From Aradus depressus (lineage: Eukaryota > Arthropoda > Insecta > Hemiptera > Aradidae), in assembly GCA_963662175.1 (NCBI GenBank), contig OY759215.1:24851079-24915078 (forward strand): a stretch of 64,000 nucleotides of DNA, given 5' to 3'. Shown here piece by piece: positions 44,068 to 54,911 of the stretch. Position 1 is the stretch's first letter, and each line of letters opens with the position of its first letter. The notes under the pieces were generated by a model. The model saw only the letters and a list, made by a program, of their open reading frames with translations, made no database searches and had not been told where the DNA came from. The position numbers and the translations under genes were made by a program.

Positions 44068-44499
44068 ACCGTCTACACTGACCACATCTAGCTACCACTC
44101 TCGTGACCTTTACCCCTTAATCCGCAACAGCCAACACTCAAAACAACAATAACTTCAATAATTTGATCCGTGTATTTATAGTTTAGTTTATAGTAAACAT
44201 TTTTTTTCGGCCATATTGAAGAAAGATGCAGTGTCTGGCAGACACAATATTCATTGAAAAATTAAAATACTTTTTTACCCAAAAAGTCGAAGCACACAGA
44301 AGCTGCATAAAGTTAGCGGATTTCCATAGTTGGTATTCACTATTTTTTATTTGCTTCCTGGCCGCAAGTTTAATTGGATAGATACAAAAACGGAAAGTGC
44401 AAAACACAGCATTTACTAAGAAGCTATTCGTTTTCATAACTCAAATTAAAAAAAATACTATATCAAATTACTATTTTCTAAAAATTAATTGCCTCGTTT

Positions 44500-45410
44500 T
44501 CTGTAGGACCATGTTGTCTGGTTTAAGATTTTGAAATTCATGTTGACAATTATTGTTTTCCTACAAGGTTTGAAAAAAATGAGAACAAGCGTTCAGGGGT
44601 TATTAAGCGATTAAATTCTGAAATCTATAATATCTCGGGTACTAATGAATGTAGATGGACGGTTAGTTAGTCAAACTAAAGAAAACTCTCTACAATAATC
44701 TATTTCTGATCGAAAATGACGCATTCCAAGGATTATTGTTCTATTGGGGATTTGTGCTAGACAACGGCTGGCACTTCACCTAGTATGTAATGATTTTTAC
44801 GTAGTAGTGAAAGCTCTAAGGGTGATTTTCATCATATCTACATCGAAATTTATGTCGACCATTCTTTGAGAAAATTGAACAAGATTTCTGAATATCACCA
44901 TCAAATTTCGTCGATTTCCTAATTGTTTTTCGAAATATTAGGTAAAAAGTGGAAATAAAAAATTGAGCGTGTACCGAAATCGATATATCTCAATTTTCTC
45001 TGATTAAACAACACTGATCGATTTGAAATTGCGCTAGGACCAGTAGGACGCCAGAATGAACATACCCTGCAAATGTCATAAAAATCCCTTCGTTAGATCA
45101 ACGAGTTATCGCCTGAAAGGATATAACTTTTCTGAATGCCATATCTCGGTTTCTAGTGAACGTAGACAAACGTTTTATAGCCCAAATTAAAGATATACTC
45201 TATATAAGCCATGTATGATTGAAAATAGCGACTCAATCAGAGTAGCGCAAAATTACTATTTTTTTTACAATTTTGTCCTCCATTTTTCTTCTTTTCGATG
45301 GTTTGATCAATTTGAAATTAGTTTGGGACCAATTGAACGCCAGACTGCACATATCCTGTAAATGTTATCAAGGCACCGATGACCGTTCTGTCAGTAGGGG
45401 TTAGCGAGAA
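44500..45410 (+). repeat. dispersed repeat with internal duplication
   Basis: Two diverged units (about 44620-44770 and 45140-45250) share ATATCTCGG, GTAATGAA/GTGAACGTAGA, CAAATTAAAGA and ATGATTGAAAATAGCGA-like blocks. Likewise GACCAGTAGGACGCCAGAAT at 45037 matches GACCAATTGAACGCCAGACT at 45329. I cannot name the family. Confidence 0.5.
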
Positions 45411-45426
45411 AGGGCGGAGCCACAGA

Positions 45427-45643
45427 GGGCGCCGGTAGCTCAGTGGTATGCGTGCTTGCTTACTCAGCTCAAGATCACGGGTTCAAAACCCTGCCGAGGC
45501 CCTTACTTTTTTTCATCTGGGAGTTAAAATAAACCTAAGCTCGCCGTCCTTCGGATGGGAGGTTAAAGATCCCTACCCTAGGTAAATAAAAATTTAGGGT
45601 AGGCAAAATTAAGGACTCCCAAAGTAAAGTAGGGTTCATGTCC
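45427..45643 (+). repeat. tRNA-derived SINE, copy 12 (3'-truncated)
   Basis: The head GGGCGCCGGTAGCTCAGTGG and box B ACGGGTTCAAAACCCTG are present, then a shortened body. It ends at GTAGGGTTCATGTCC without the family tail. It lies 300 bp upstream of the METTL14 start codon. Confidence 0.9.
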
Positions 45644-45919
45644 TTATGGATGCAGTAAATGAAGAGAGACGATACTTGAATTTCACATGTGAGTAAATAT
45701 TCTTGAGGTTGAGGAAGAATATTCTTGATTCATATAAGAAAAGTTTTATTGAGGGATTAGTTAAATTCCTCTCCACCTCTACCCTTCCTATCTCCAAGGA
45801 GCATATGAATAGTTCAATTGAACTAGCAGGGATCATGAACGATACACCCCTAGATGTAACAGTTATGAGCTAATAACCTTCTCTTTGTTTATGTTGTGCT
45901 GAATCAGTTCCCGAATTTT

Positions 45920-45951
45920 ATGAGAGACATATTATGAGAAAGTATGAGTGA
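45920..45951 (+). promoter_or_regulatory. two tiny upstream open reading frames
   Basis: ATGAGAGACATATTATGA (45920-45937) and ATGAGAAAGTATGAGTGA (45934-45951) precede METTL14. The second overlaps the METTL14 start codon in another frame. If the mRNA leader includes them they could reduce initiation. The transcript start is unknown. Confidence 0.35.
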
Positions 45952-46009
45952 TACACTAAAGGAATTAAGAGAAAGATCTCAAAAGAGAAAGAAGTTATTG
46001 GCTCAAACA
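45944..46009 (+). CDS. Mettl14: METTL14 exon 1
   Basis: It encodes [22 protein letters not shown], matching the vertebrate start (LQEIRERQKLRRQLLAQQ). An in-frame TGA lies 9 nt before the ATG. Donor ACA|GTAAGG. Confidence 0.93.
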
Positions 46010-49000
46010 GTAAGGGAATTTGTTTATGAATTTATTCAATGTATTTTAAGGTTTATGACTAGTATTTTACTCATGAGGTGTTTATTCTAGTTCGGTGTTT
46101 CAAATGTTGCCGAATTGAGGCAAGTGCTTGGTACAACTGAAGAAGAACCCCCGAAAAAAGTATCGAACACAAGTAAGGCGCTGGTAGATCACTCATTGGG
46201 CAAAGAAGAAACAACCAATGATAGTGCTGTTTATAAGGACTCATCAACTTTTCTGAAGGTTTCTAGATTTTATTTTCTATGTGTTGAAAGTATTTCTTTC
46301 TTATTCTGTTCAACAATCATTCGCATTTAATTTACAGGGCACTCAAAGCTCCAATCCACACAATGACTACTGTCAACATTTCGTTGATACCGGTCAAAGA
46401 CCACAAAATTTCATAAGAGACGTTGGTTTGGCTGATAGATTTGAGGAATATCCGAAACTAAGGGAGCTTATAAAATTAAAGGTGTGTATAATGTAAATTT
46501 TTCAATTTGAACTATTCTTGCCAACTATCTAATTAATTTCGTCTACCAGGATGAACTGATAGCCCAGACGGCCACACCACCCATGTTCCTCAAATGTGAC
46601 TTGGATACATTCTCCATGAAAGACCTCAACAACAAGTTCGATGTAATTCTCGTCGAACCTCCTCTTGAAGAGTATCAAAGAACTATGGGTGTGACCAATA
46701 TCAAACTCTGGAGTTGGGACCAGGTTCAAATATATTTTTATTACATTTTTTTCTCGTAATAAGATAGACTAAGAGGAATGAACAGTAAAGTCGGAACTTT
46801 TTTTTACTTCTTAAAAAATTGCTTGTGGCATTTGATTTCTATCACTCGAAATTCGGGACAAATGTATTTGGATTTCATAGTAAACTTAATCATCTGCTTC
46901 TCACACGTCTAAATGTTGCTCACCCCACTTGTTTTATCAGCCATTAACGCGCTTCATCTGCCACATGTCCTTAAGTGCCTTTTGTTGATTGATCAATTTA
47001 AGCTCTATATTAGCAAAAAGGAAGTGACCCAAAAAACGTATTTATCAAACTTTTCCTTCGTACTGGAGGTACTCACGAGGGCGGGGAGAACCTTCACCTC
47101 TGGCCTCCAAAAATAAAAACTGTAGTTTTCAAGACAAATAAAATTAAACGAACTTCTTCTTTTTTTAAATAGTATCTATTCCACAAACAACACGGTCTGA
47201 AAGAAAGCTCCTCCGCCGTATATATGGCTCAATACGCGCTGGAGACGACGCACGAATCAGGAGGTCTATGTCCTCACACAGGAGCCAGACGTTGTAAAGG
47301 TCTTCAGGCTGGGAACACAGGTGGACCGGACATGTGGCCAAGATGGGCGAACACGAGATCCCGAGGAAGACAGACTTTATGGAATAAGACGCGTTGGGAG
47401 GCCGAATCTGAGGATGGTGTGGCTTGAAGTCCGACACTGGTGAGCAGCTGTCCAAGACAGAGATGATTGGCGGACACTATTGGAGGAGGCCTTGACTCAT
47501 AAGTGGGTTGTCGCGCCACATCGAATGTCTATTCTACAAAAAAAAGTATACTAAGCTATTATGTAAGACTTCTTAGTTTATAACTAAACCTGAAGATGGG
47601 GTAATACTGAAACCGGTAGTTTTGTGTATTGCGTTTTTCAACTTGAAGATAATTGCCAAATATAGGAATTGCCAATTTATTTTTACCGCAATTACTGTTT
47701 ATTCTCAAACTCGATATCAGTTTCAATGAATTTCCAGGGACTGCACAGACGACAGGGAGCAACAGTGGCAAGAGGAAGAGAAGGAGGAGTTTTGATGAGA
47801 TAATATTAGGATGGGGATGCGCAAGCCTGCTTGCCACGTCTGCCAACTCAAAGTGAAGCAACTTAACTTACCTACTTATGAGAATTTTAGTTAATGCTCC
47901 TTTACTGCAGGTAATGCAGCTGGACGTGGGAGAGGTAGCGGCCTCCCGGAGCTTCGTGTTCCTGTGGTGTGGCTCTTCGGACGGACTGGACATGGGCAGG
48001 GCCTGTCTCCGCAAGTGGGGCTTCCGTCGCTGTGAAGACATCTCTTGGATCCGCACCAACATCAACCATCCCGGCCACTCCAAGAACCTCGATCCCAAAG
48101 CAATCTTTCAGAGGACAAAGGTACCTAGAGAAAATATTTTCTTGATATATATAAAAGAGTTGTAGAGCACAAATTGGAGTGGAGGGGGGAATAGTTGATT
48201 AGGGCCTGCCAACCGTATGAGTTTAAGCATTTCCAGAAAGCTACGAAATATCTGGAGAGACAGTGGCAGAAGTATGGGAGTGGACTGTGAAAAAATGGAA
48301 AGATTTAACGTGTTCATAACACAAATGAGAGCTCAGTTAGTTCCACCTGGACTAGTGCAGTAAACCTGCTTCTCCTTCCGTTCCTCATGTTCTGCTAAGT
48401 TGGACACTACCAACTAGGATAGAAGATATTATTTTAACAGATTACATAAAAAAAAAAAGGTTCTCAATATATATTTTTTTTTAATTTTGTTTAATCATTA
48501 CTCCAGGTACCCGGATGAGTTTCATATTTTTTTGTTTGACTTATATAAAATATTTACAATATAAATAAAATTTTATCTTGAGGACATATTTATTAATAAA
48601 AAATAATAGGAACATTTGAAGTGTGAATTCAGGACCACAAAATGACTACACCTACTGATTTGTGGCCAAAGGGGGGTCTCCAAGAGTCTGATAACTGCCC
48701 TGAATCTATCAGCACGCAATTTTATATATGGTCTAAGAAATCCCTGTTAATTTTCAATTAAATCAGGGCAAAGAAGAAGCAGGGTTTAGAGAGAAAGCGG
48801 AAAGGCAGTTTGTACAAATAACGCTACATTGTCGGTAACTCCTGGCGACTTTTTCACCTCACCAGCTTTTATATCAACAAAGAAAATAATTTTAAAAAAA
48901 TGACGAGAGAACAGATTGTTAACAGGGGAGATTGCCTTAAAGTAGTAATTATATCAAAATTCACTAAATGAACTTTCTCCAAAAGAGGCAACATGGGGTA

Positions 49001-50843
49001 TTGCTCTGAACTCAAACACCTCAACATTTTCTCTGGATTGATGTGTTTTGTAGGAGCACTGTCTGATGGGCATCAAGGGGACAGTGAGAAGATCCACAGA
49101 CGGAGACTTCATCCATGCCAATGTGGACATCGATCTGATCATCAGTGAAGAACCCGAGTATGGATCTTTGGAAAAACCTGTTGAGATTTTTCATATCATT
49201 GAACATTTCTGTCTTGGCAGGAGGAGGTGAGTTATTCTTTATTTTTTACTTGAACTAACAATAATTTATTTTAATGTTTCTATAAAGTACCCTTTTGATC
49301 GGGTTGAGAAAAAAATATGTTATGAATATCATTGGAAACTAAGGAGAAAAACGGAGGGAGAAGTGAGGGGCTCTATCAATGTCCCCCAACTCGGATTATT
49401 GAGAAACTATTCTGTATTTATTCAATATTTTCATATCACGCTCTGCAAAAGCAATAATTTAAAACAATATTTTATAAATCTTGAATTAGTTTATTCCTTA
49501 AGTTTACAAAACAATTAAATATAAATGTTATGCCAAGCATGTCGTTAGGAACCTCTCGGAATCTGTAAAGCGCCATCGTAGCTACATCATAATTGCAATA
49601 GTACTATTCATATTTCCTTTCTATTCAATTATTTTTTGAAAAATTGTTTTTGCGCTGGGTCTACATATCTCTCTTCATATCGGTGCAATGTTCCAAGTAA
49701 TATAACTTCAAATCTCCAAGATATCGGGGGACAGATAGCAAATATTCGTTAATGGGCTTTAGTATGTCTTTGACCTACGAAAATATGTTTAACTTTTGTT
49801 TTTAGTTAAAAAGCAAACAATTTTCCTTTCTTTTTAACCCCCAACGCAAAAGGAGGGCTTTATAAGTTTGAAGCCTTTTTCTGTGTGTCTGTCTGTCTGT
49901 GGCATCGTAGCTCCAAGACGGCTGAACCGATTTCAAAGATTTTTTTTGGTTTCAAGAGCTGGTATTGGCGAGATGGTTGTTAGCCATGTTTGGTGGAAAT
50001 CGGGTATGCCGTTTCCAAGAGCTTCAAGGGTTCTTCAGAGCCTGTTGTAGGGATCTCGGCCTCTATTACAGCTAGAGACTTGGAGTTAAAATTAAATCAG
50101 GATTTTTGTAGGGGGTGTGTCATTTCGTCGTGCCGCTCCCAAACTTTGAAGCTGGACCCGGCCCTGCATTGGGCAGTCCTTTCCTTATCGTCAAGGTATA
50201 TTCAGACATGCCACTGTGACTGCGGCGCGCGCGGCTGTGAGACAATACGCGACTGCGACATTTCAAATGGTCTTCAGTTTCCTGTAAACTCATGTTATGT
50301 ATTATAAGTTCCTCAATCTTTGTAACTCTGCTAAGGCTGATTTCTCATAGTGACAATTTGTTCCTTTTTAAAGTTTTTTTTTGTGTCGGGAGTTTTTAAA
50401 ATTTTTAATTTAATATTTTTTTATTTATCTTATATAGTCACTTATAAAACTCACATTTTGTTTGTACAGCAGGCGTAGATTATTTTACTTTATAACAAAG
50501 AATTCAAAACAATTTTAAAATAGTCTAATTTGTTCAAATGCGACGTACCTGGTCGACTATACGGAACTGCAGCCTCTGTGAAACGTCTAATCCGATGTGG
50601 TGTTTACTGTTTAGACTGCACATCTTCGGGCGGGACTCGACGATCCGGCCGGGCTGGCTCACCCTCGGCCCCGAACTGACCAACAGCAACTTCAACCCGG
50701 AGCTCTACTCGAGTTACTTCACAGCGTCCACCCTGACCACAGGCTGTACAGAGCGGATCGAGGCTCTTCGGCCCAAGTCCCCTCCCCCTAAAGGCAAACA
50801 GCGGGCTAACTTCACTAGAGGCACCCGGGCACGCTCCCGGTAG
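45944..50843 (+). CDS. Mettl14: METTL14: non-catalytic subunit of the m6A mRNA methyltransferase
   Basis: METTL14 forms the nuclear heterodimer with METTL3 that makes N6-methyladenosine in mRNA; METTL14 supports RNA binding and does not itself catalyse (family knowledge). Exons 45944-46009, 46091-46258, 46338-46481, 46550-46723, 47911-48120, 49054-49226 and 50615-50843 join in frame to 387 residues, close to other insect METTL14 proteins. Landmarks are [28 protein letters not shown] at 162-165 (where METTL3 has DPPW), [67 protein letters not shown] and LRPKSPPPK. The C-terminal RGG-rich tail of vertebrate METTL14 is reduced here to TRGTRARSR. It is divergent from BicC. Intron 4 holds retroelement debris. 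Confidence 0.97.
46091..46258 (+). CDS. Mettl14: METTL14 exon 2
   Basis: It encodes a poorly conserved acidic segment, [20 protein letters not shown] through [27 protein letters not shown] is identical in vertebrates. Acceptor TTCTAG, donor AAG|GTTTCT. Confidence 0.95.
46338..46481 (+). CDS. Mettl14: METTL14 exon 3
   Basis: It encodes [48 protein letters not shown], nearly identical to the vertebrate protein. Acceptor TTTACAG, donor AAG|GTGTGT. Confidence 0.98.
46550..46723 (+). CDS. Mettl14: METTL14 exon 4 (start of methyltransferase fold, EPPL motif)
   Basis: It encodes [62 protein letters not shown] replaces the catalytic DPPW, as in all METTL14 proteins. Acceptor CTACCAG, donor CAG|GTTCAA. 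Confidence 0.97.
47190..47515 (+). pseudogene. non-LTR retrotransposon C-terminal coding fragment
   Basis: Frames shift but give [61 protein letters not shown] and [20 protein letters not shown]. This is the ER.ILR.IYG...W.GHV.RM...GRP..RW...DR..WR.LL..A.TH series at the end of many non-LTR ORF2 proteins. Stops make it dead. Confidence 0.65.
47582..47626 (+). ncRNA. hammerhead-ribozyme-like motif in METTL14 intron 4
   Basis: Core CTGAAGA (47590-47596) and GAAA (47609-47612) are intact. Stem III is the self-complementary ACCGGT (47612-47617) and A47618 is an allowed position 17. Stem I pairs GTTT (47619-47622) with AAAC (47586-47589) and, after one mismatch, GT with AC. Stem II (GG...CT) is weakened by a likely C-to-T change and has one extra U before it. 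This has the best stem I of the set. Confidence 0.5.
47911..48120 (+). CDS. Mettl14: METTL14 exon 5
   Basis: It encodes [70 protein letters not shown]. Acceptor TACTGCAG, donor AAG|GTACCT. GC-rich compared with its introns. Confidence 0.97.
48121..49053. other. METTL14 intron 5
   Basis: AT-rich intron with no recognised repeat or exon. Confidence 0.6.
49054..49226 (+). CDS. Mettl14: METTL14 exon 6
   Basis: It encodes [57 protein letters not shown]. Acceptor TTTGTAG, donor AG|GTGAGT; phase 2. Confidence 0.97.
49837..50098 (+). repeat. dispersed repeat B, copy 3, in METTL14 intron 6
   Basis: TTTTTAACCCCCAACGCAAA through GATCTCGGCCTCTATTACAG and CTAGAGACTTGGAGTT. Same family as 18945 and 7530, sense to METTL14. 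Confidence 0.85.
50615..50843 (+). CDS. Mettl14: METTL14 exon 7 (terminal)
   Basis: It encodes (R)[75 protein letters not shown] and TAG. The tail is short and lacks the vertebrate RGG repeats. Acceptor TGTTTAG. Confidence 0.97.
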
Positions 50844-50904
50844 ATAGCTCAGCCAAGCCCGCCTCCTATGTTGAGCGCCTCAGAGTATATTTGCTGGCCA
50901 CCTA

Positions 50905-50910
50905 ATTAAA
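50905..50910 (+). terminator. candidate poly(A) signal of METTL14
   Basis: ATTAAA, the common variant hexamer, lies 62 nt after the stop codon. No canonical AATAAA is nearer. Confidence 0.35.
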
Positions 50911-51212
50911 TTCATTGAAATACTTTTGTACCTATTATTTATTATACATTGCATAAAATATACATACTGTTTTTATGTAAGCGGGAAAGTGGTCTTTCCG
51001 CCCTTGTATTTGAATGAATGAACGGTTGGCGCTCATAGAGTCAAGTCGAAAAATCTATGTTTTTGATAGAGCAACAATTATCTCCTAAACGAAAGATATT
51101 AAACGACGTTTTGAAACTTCAGTTCCAGTTTTAGGGGAAAATTATAATAATGCAAAATTAAATAGTTTTGATAACAGCAAAAGCAGAAATCGTTTATAAG
51201 AACATATCGTGT

Positions 51213-51440
51213 TTCTTAAGCTTCTCTGGAATGTATTGTTGGTTGTTTCCGGCATTTGTTTCCAGAGGTGTCTTCTTGTTTTTTTGGACGATATTTCGGG
51301 ACACTTACACGTCCCTTCTTCTGGTCACTATGAACCGTTCATAGTGACCAGAAGAAGGGACGTGTAAGTGTCCCGAAATATCGTCCAAAAAAACAAGAAG
51401 ACACCTCTGGAAAAAAAATGCCGGAAACAACCAACAAAAA
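51213..51440. repeat. near-perfect palindrome (about 98-bp arms) with hammerhead-like motif
   Basis: Arms at about 51238-51335 and 51337-51436 are inverse complements around a single central base (51336). They differ only in a small patch near CCGGCATTTGTTTCC / GGAAAAAAAATGCCGG. The plus-strand right arm holds CAGAAGA (C3, U4 changed to A), a GGGAC/GTCCC hairpin, GAAA, ATAT, C, GTC. It is the same family as the fragment at 38513. The near-identity of the arms implies recent formation or gene conversion. Confidence 0.88.
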
Positions 51441-52540
51441 CATATCGCTCAAAGAATCGACACTGAAATTCAAGTTGATTCTACTGAATCCTAGATAAAA
51501 TTAAAAATCGGCTAGTTGTACAGCCTCCCCATCCAATTTCGGCATTACCTGAAAATAACGGGAATTTCAGGAACACTCGTTGCTTCACTGGTAACATTTT
51601 CAAAGGGTTCTGTTACAGGAAACGCTACCGCAATTTAAAAATTTTTTAAATAATATATTTAAGTAGTTCATGTAAGATACATTAAAATTATTTTTTAATA
51701 TTTATTTTATTTTTTTTTTTTTATATCCCGACTTAAGTTTAAAGACCTAATAACTACTTGGTAAAAAAATTTTTCTTGGTGAATACTACTCATAAAAAAA
51801 TATGAATCTTACTACCGATGGTAGTTCGCGGCACTTCTTTATGGTTTTCAATGGATTGACGAAGGAAACAAAAATAATTACATGAAAAAAGTAATTAGCT
51901 TGTATTTGAATCAATATGAAATTCTACAAGAAAACTAATTTTAAAAAAATAATAAAAATAAACAAGATAAAATATTTTACCTTAAGTAAAATTAAACTGA
52001 GGAAGACAGTGTACATACAATACAACATTAAACATAAAGAGATCAAACTAAATTACATACAATAATTAAATAATATAAAAATCATTCATTCACACTTTCA
52101 TTAATAAGTTAATTAAAATTGTCAATATTAAAATACTCGTACACCAATTAAGAACCTAAAATGCAATTATTTTCATCTTAAAAATAGAAACAATTTTAAA
52201 CAAAAATTTATTGGGTATAATTAGAAAGTACAAAATATATTTATGAAGGTTCGAAAAATTCAATTTGGATTGCATTACAAAAAAACTAACAAATAAGAAA
52301 ATTGTAATTTTTACAATATATTTAGTTTGTTACGTTTTTTTATTAAAAACTATTATACACAGTATGTATATATACGATTGACTTTACAAGTTATTTACAT
52401 CTTCATTTTCTTAGGGAAAAATCTACAAAATATAGAGAAAGACATACTGTTATACTTTTTTTTTACATTTGCTTAAAATGTAATTATATATACATAATAT
52501 ATATAGGAATCTATGTATTGACGGTTATTAATAATCACTT
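51441..52540. other. very AT-rich non-coding stretch downstream of METTL14
   Basis: I see no gene or recognised repeat. Confidence 0.45.
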
Positions 52541-52544
52541 GTAT

Positions 52545-52960
52545 CTGCAAAAAGGCTATTTTACAGGAGCCTTTTTTTTTTTTTTTTTTTTTTTTGAGAG
52601 AGCTTATTTTGCTCAATGGTAATGAAATTCCGATAGTGCCTTTTTGGTGAAAGAAAAGGTTACTTCTGCAAATTGAGGGTAGAGTAGAGCTAAGACGAAA
52701 TGCGAGGAGAAATATAATAAAAATAAATGGACAACAAATTACATTGAGCTATTACTGTACAGATTTGGTTTACCTGACCTGTTTATCTCCACTCTTTGTG
52801 ATGAGTGAGGGAGTGGGAGCAGCCACAACTGCCGTTTCTACTTTCCAAACTGTTTTCTATTCTTATCTACTCTGTTTTATTATTATTTTTTTTCATTCGG
52901 CGCAAAAATCTTATTTAATAGTTTTTTTTTTTTTTTTTTTTTTTTTTGCAGATACATAGT
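52545..52960 (+). repeat. possible small TIR element bounded by TGTATCTGCAAAAA
   Basis: TTGTATCTGCAAAAAGG (about 52550) faces TTTTTTGCAGATACA (about 52946-52959), a 14-bp inverted pair about 400 bp apart with long T runs inside each end (52567-52595 and 52921-52947). Target duplications are not clear. This could be a MITE-like element or chance plus T runs. Confidence 0.4.
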
Positions 52961-54876
52961 ATTAAAATTAAGACCGTCGATATATTAAAAATATATGTTT
53001 TGTACTTCAAAAAAATCATAAAAATAATCTAAAGAAATTTCAAATTAAAAAAACATTTATCAGCGAACATTTATTCTCTTTCAAACTGAGATATGAAAAT
53101 CTTCTCACTTTTCCCCCTACATCACAGTACAATAAATAAGAAAAAATAAATTTGGCGCGACGTCAAGTCTCACAGGTACGTAGATTCACCTAAAAAACAA
53201 AAAAAAAAAAATAAATAAATGTATACGAATTATAATGATAAGACTAATAATACATAGACAATTAATGGGGGTGCGCTAGGATAGCTTCAATTTAAAATTT
53301 TAGGAAAGCAATACTTTTCTTACATACTGAATTGAGACGGGGACCGTTCCACCACACACTAGGGAACTCTTGAAATATCCAGTACCTTCTTTAAAACTAT
53401 AGAAATAAAAACTTCAGTATCTTAGTTAACCATATGGATTAATCATTATGGTATTATTGATTGGACCAACAAGCAACTCGAAAGAACTAGACAAGGTACC
53501 CTCTACAAAATACCTACATTACAGTACTTTCCTCGGCAAAAGCCGTTTATATCCTCTTCAGATAGAGCATTCTATATTTATCAAGTTAGTGCTTGCTGAG
53601 TGAAAGCAAAGGAATGCAAAATGCTGCGTTTTGTAGTGCAGAGCCCTGTCTCCGTGTTGTTCTCATGCAACTTCCATTTCAGCTCTCGAACCTCGGTCCA
53701 GAGATATGTCAGGGACTTCGTACTTCCTTATTGGGAAAATTGGAGTTATTCATGAAAATCCGAGGTACTTTGTCCAACTTATCTTTATTCGATTGGATGA
53801 TATTTTGGTTTCAGTTTTGTGTTGAAGGCTTGTCATGAAGACGGACTGTTGAAGATCATTAACGGCTTTAAGAGATATTGTACATTAATATCAACGTGAA
53901 CTTTGAAGCAGTGAAAATATATATTTCATTACATCCCATATAAACGCATCTCATACCTACATGACTGCCTTAGACGACCCGGGTTTTACTAGAACTAGCC
54001 TCCAAACCTTGGTCGGCCTCCGAGGCCACCGCTAATAACAGGACCAATCGACCGGGACTTTTTTTTAGAAAGAACTGGACGACAAACGTAAAATTAAACA
54101 GTACTGATCGGACATGAGACGAATTTGCATTCAAGAAGTTGTGGAGAAATCCTACCGATCAACAACACCAAGACGCTCACATAGCATATCTTTTAACACA
54201 CACATCCTTTCGATGACAAACAGACGTATAATCAAATCCGGCGCATCCTCTCTACAGAACTTTGGAAACTGACACAAGACATACATGAGGCATATATCTC
54301 GACTCTGACGGTTCGAACTACATGTCGTTGTAAATAAACATGTTGTAGCAATAGAAGAATAATGAAGTTTAAAAAATGTCTAAAGACAGAATAGGGATTT
54401 TTGCCATCTTCAACGTTTTGGCACACAACTACTGCTTTAAATAATAATAATGTAGATCACAAGATCAGAATGATACTTTTTTTTTTCTTTAATTAATCAA
54501 TTTTTTGTACCCAACAATATAGTAATTAATCTATAATTTGATGCTCCAGGATAAAATAGTAAGTACTAAATAAACTAGAGAGAAAAAAAGAAACTGGAAA
54601 TATTGGGTGCACCAAGGTAAAAATGAAAACTGTAATCAGGGAGATATAAGGATAAGGAATTTAAGTCAGATTTTGCTGGAGGTGGAGTTTAGAATAGGAC
54701 GGCAATCTATGAATAGCAATAATCGTTGTTAATAAGACTACATTATCTTCACCAACAATTGATACATTTCCAAGTAAGCGTTGGTTATGCTTTTCTAGAA
54801 TTGTTCTTTCAATATAACGTAATTTTAGATTTTTTTTTTTTTTTTTTGGGACGAACTAAGACTTTTGAAAACCTCG
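52961..54876. other. non-coding stretch
   Basis: Open frames of 60-80 codons occur, but none has a domain, and none is flanked by convincing splice sites. Confidence 0.4.
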
Positions 54877-54911
54877 GAAGTAGTTGAGTATATCCTCTAC
54901 TCAACAACTTC
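54877..54911. repeat. small perfect hairpin
   Basis: The arms GAAGTAGTTGAGTA (54877-54890) and TACTCAACAACTTC (54898-54911) pair fully except for one G/A position, with a 7-nt loop. No T run follows, and the role is unknown. Confidence 0.6.

Larger units (their letters stand above)
44068..45943. promoter_or_regulatory. shared upstream region of BicC and METTL14
   Basis: The two start codons face away from each other across 1.88 kb, so both promoters should lie here. From about 44500 to 45410 the DNA consists of diverged direct repeats (the ATATCTCGG...GAACGTAGAC...TTAAAGATATACTCTATATA series occurs twice). SINE copy 12 follows at 45427. I see no clear TATA box or CpG-like island. 5' UTR exons cannot be placed. 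Confidence 0.45.
47137..47640 (+). mobile_element. composite retroelement debris in METTL14 intron 4
   Basis: Left end AACGAACTTCTTCTTTTTTT and TATCTATTCCACAAAC is the inverted counterpart of the Penelope-like terminal segment at 7780-7825. In the middle is a non-LTR-like C-terminal coding fragment. At the right, ATGTCTATTCTACAAAA is followed by a hammerhead-like motif at 47582-47626. The order suggests inverted Penelope-like ends around, or next to, another element. Confidence 0.5.
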
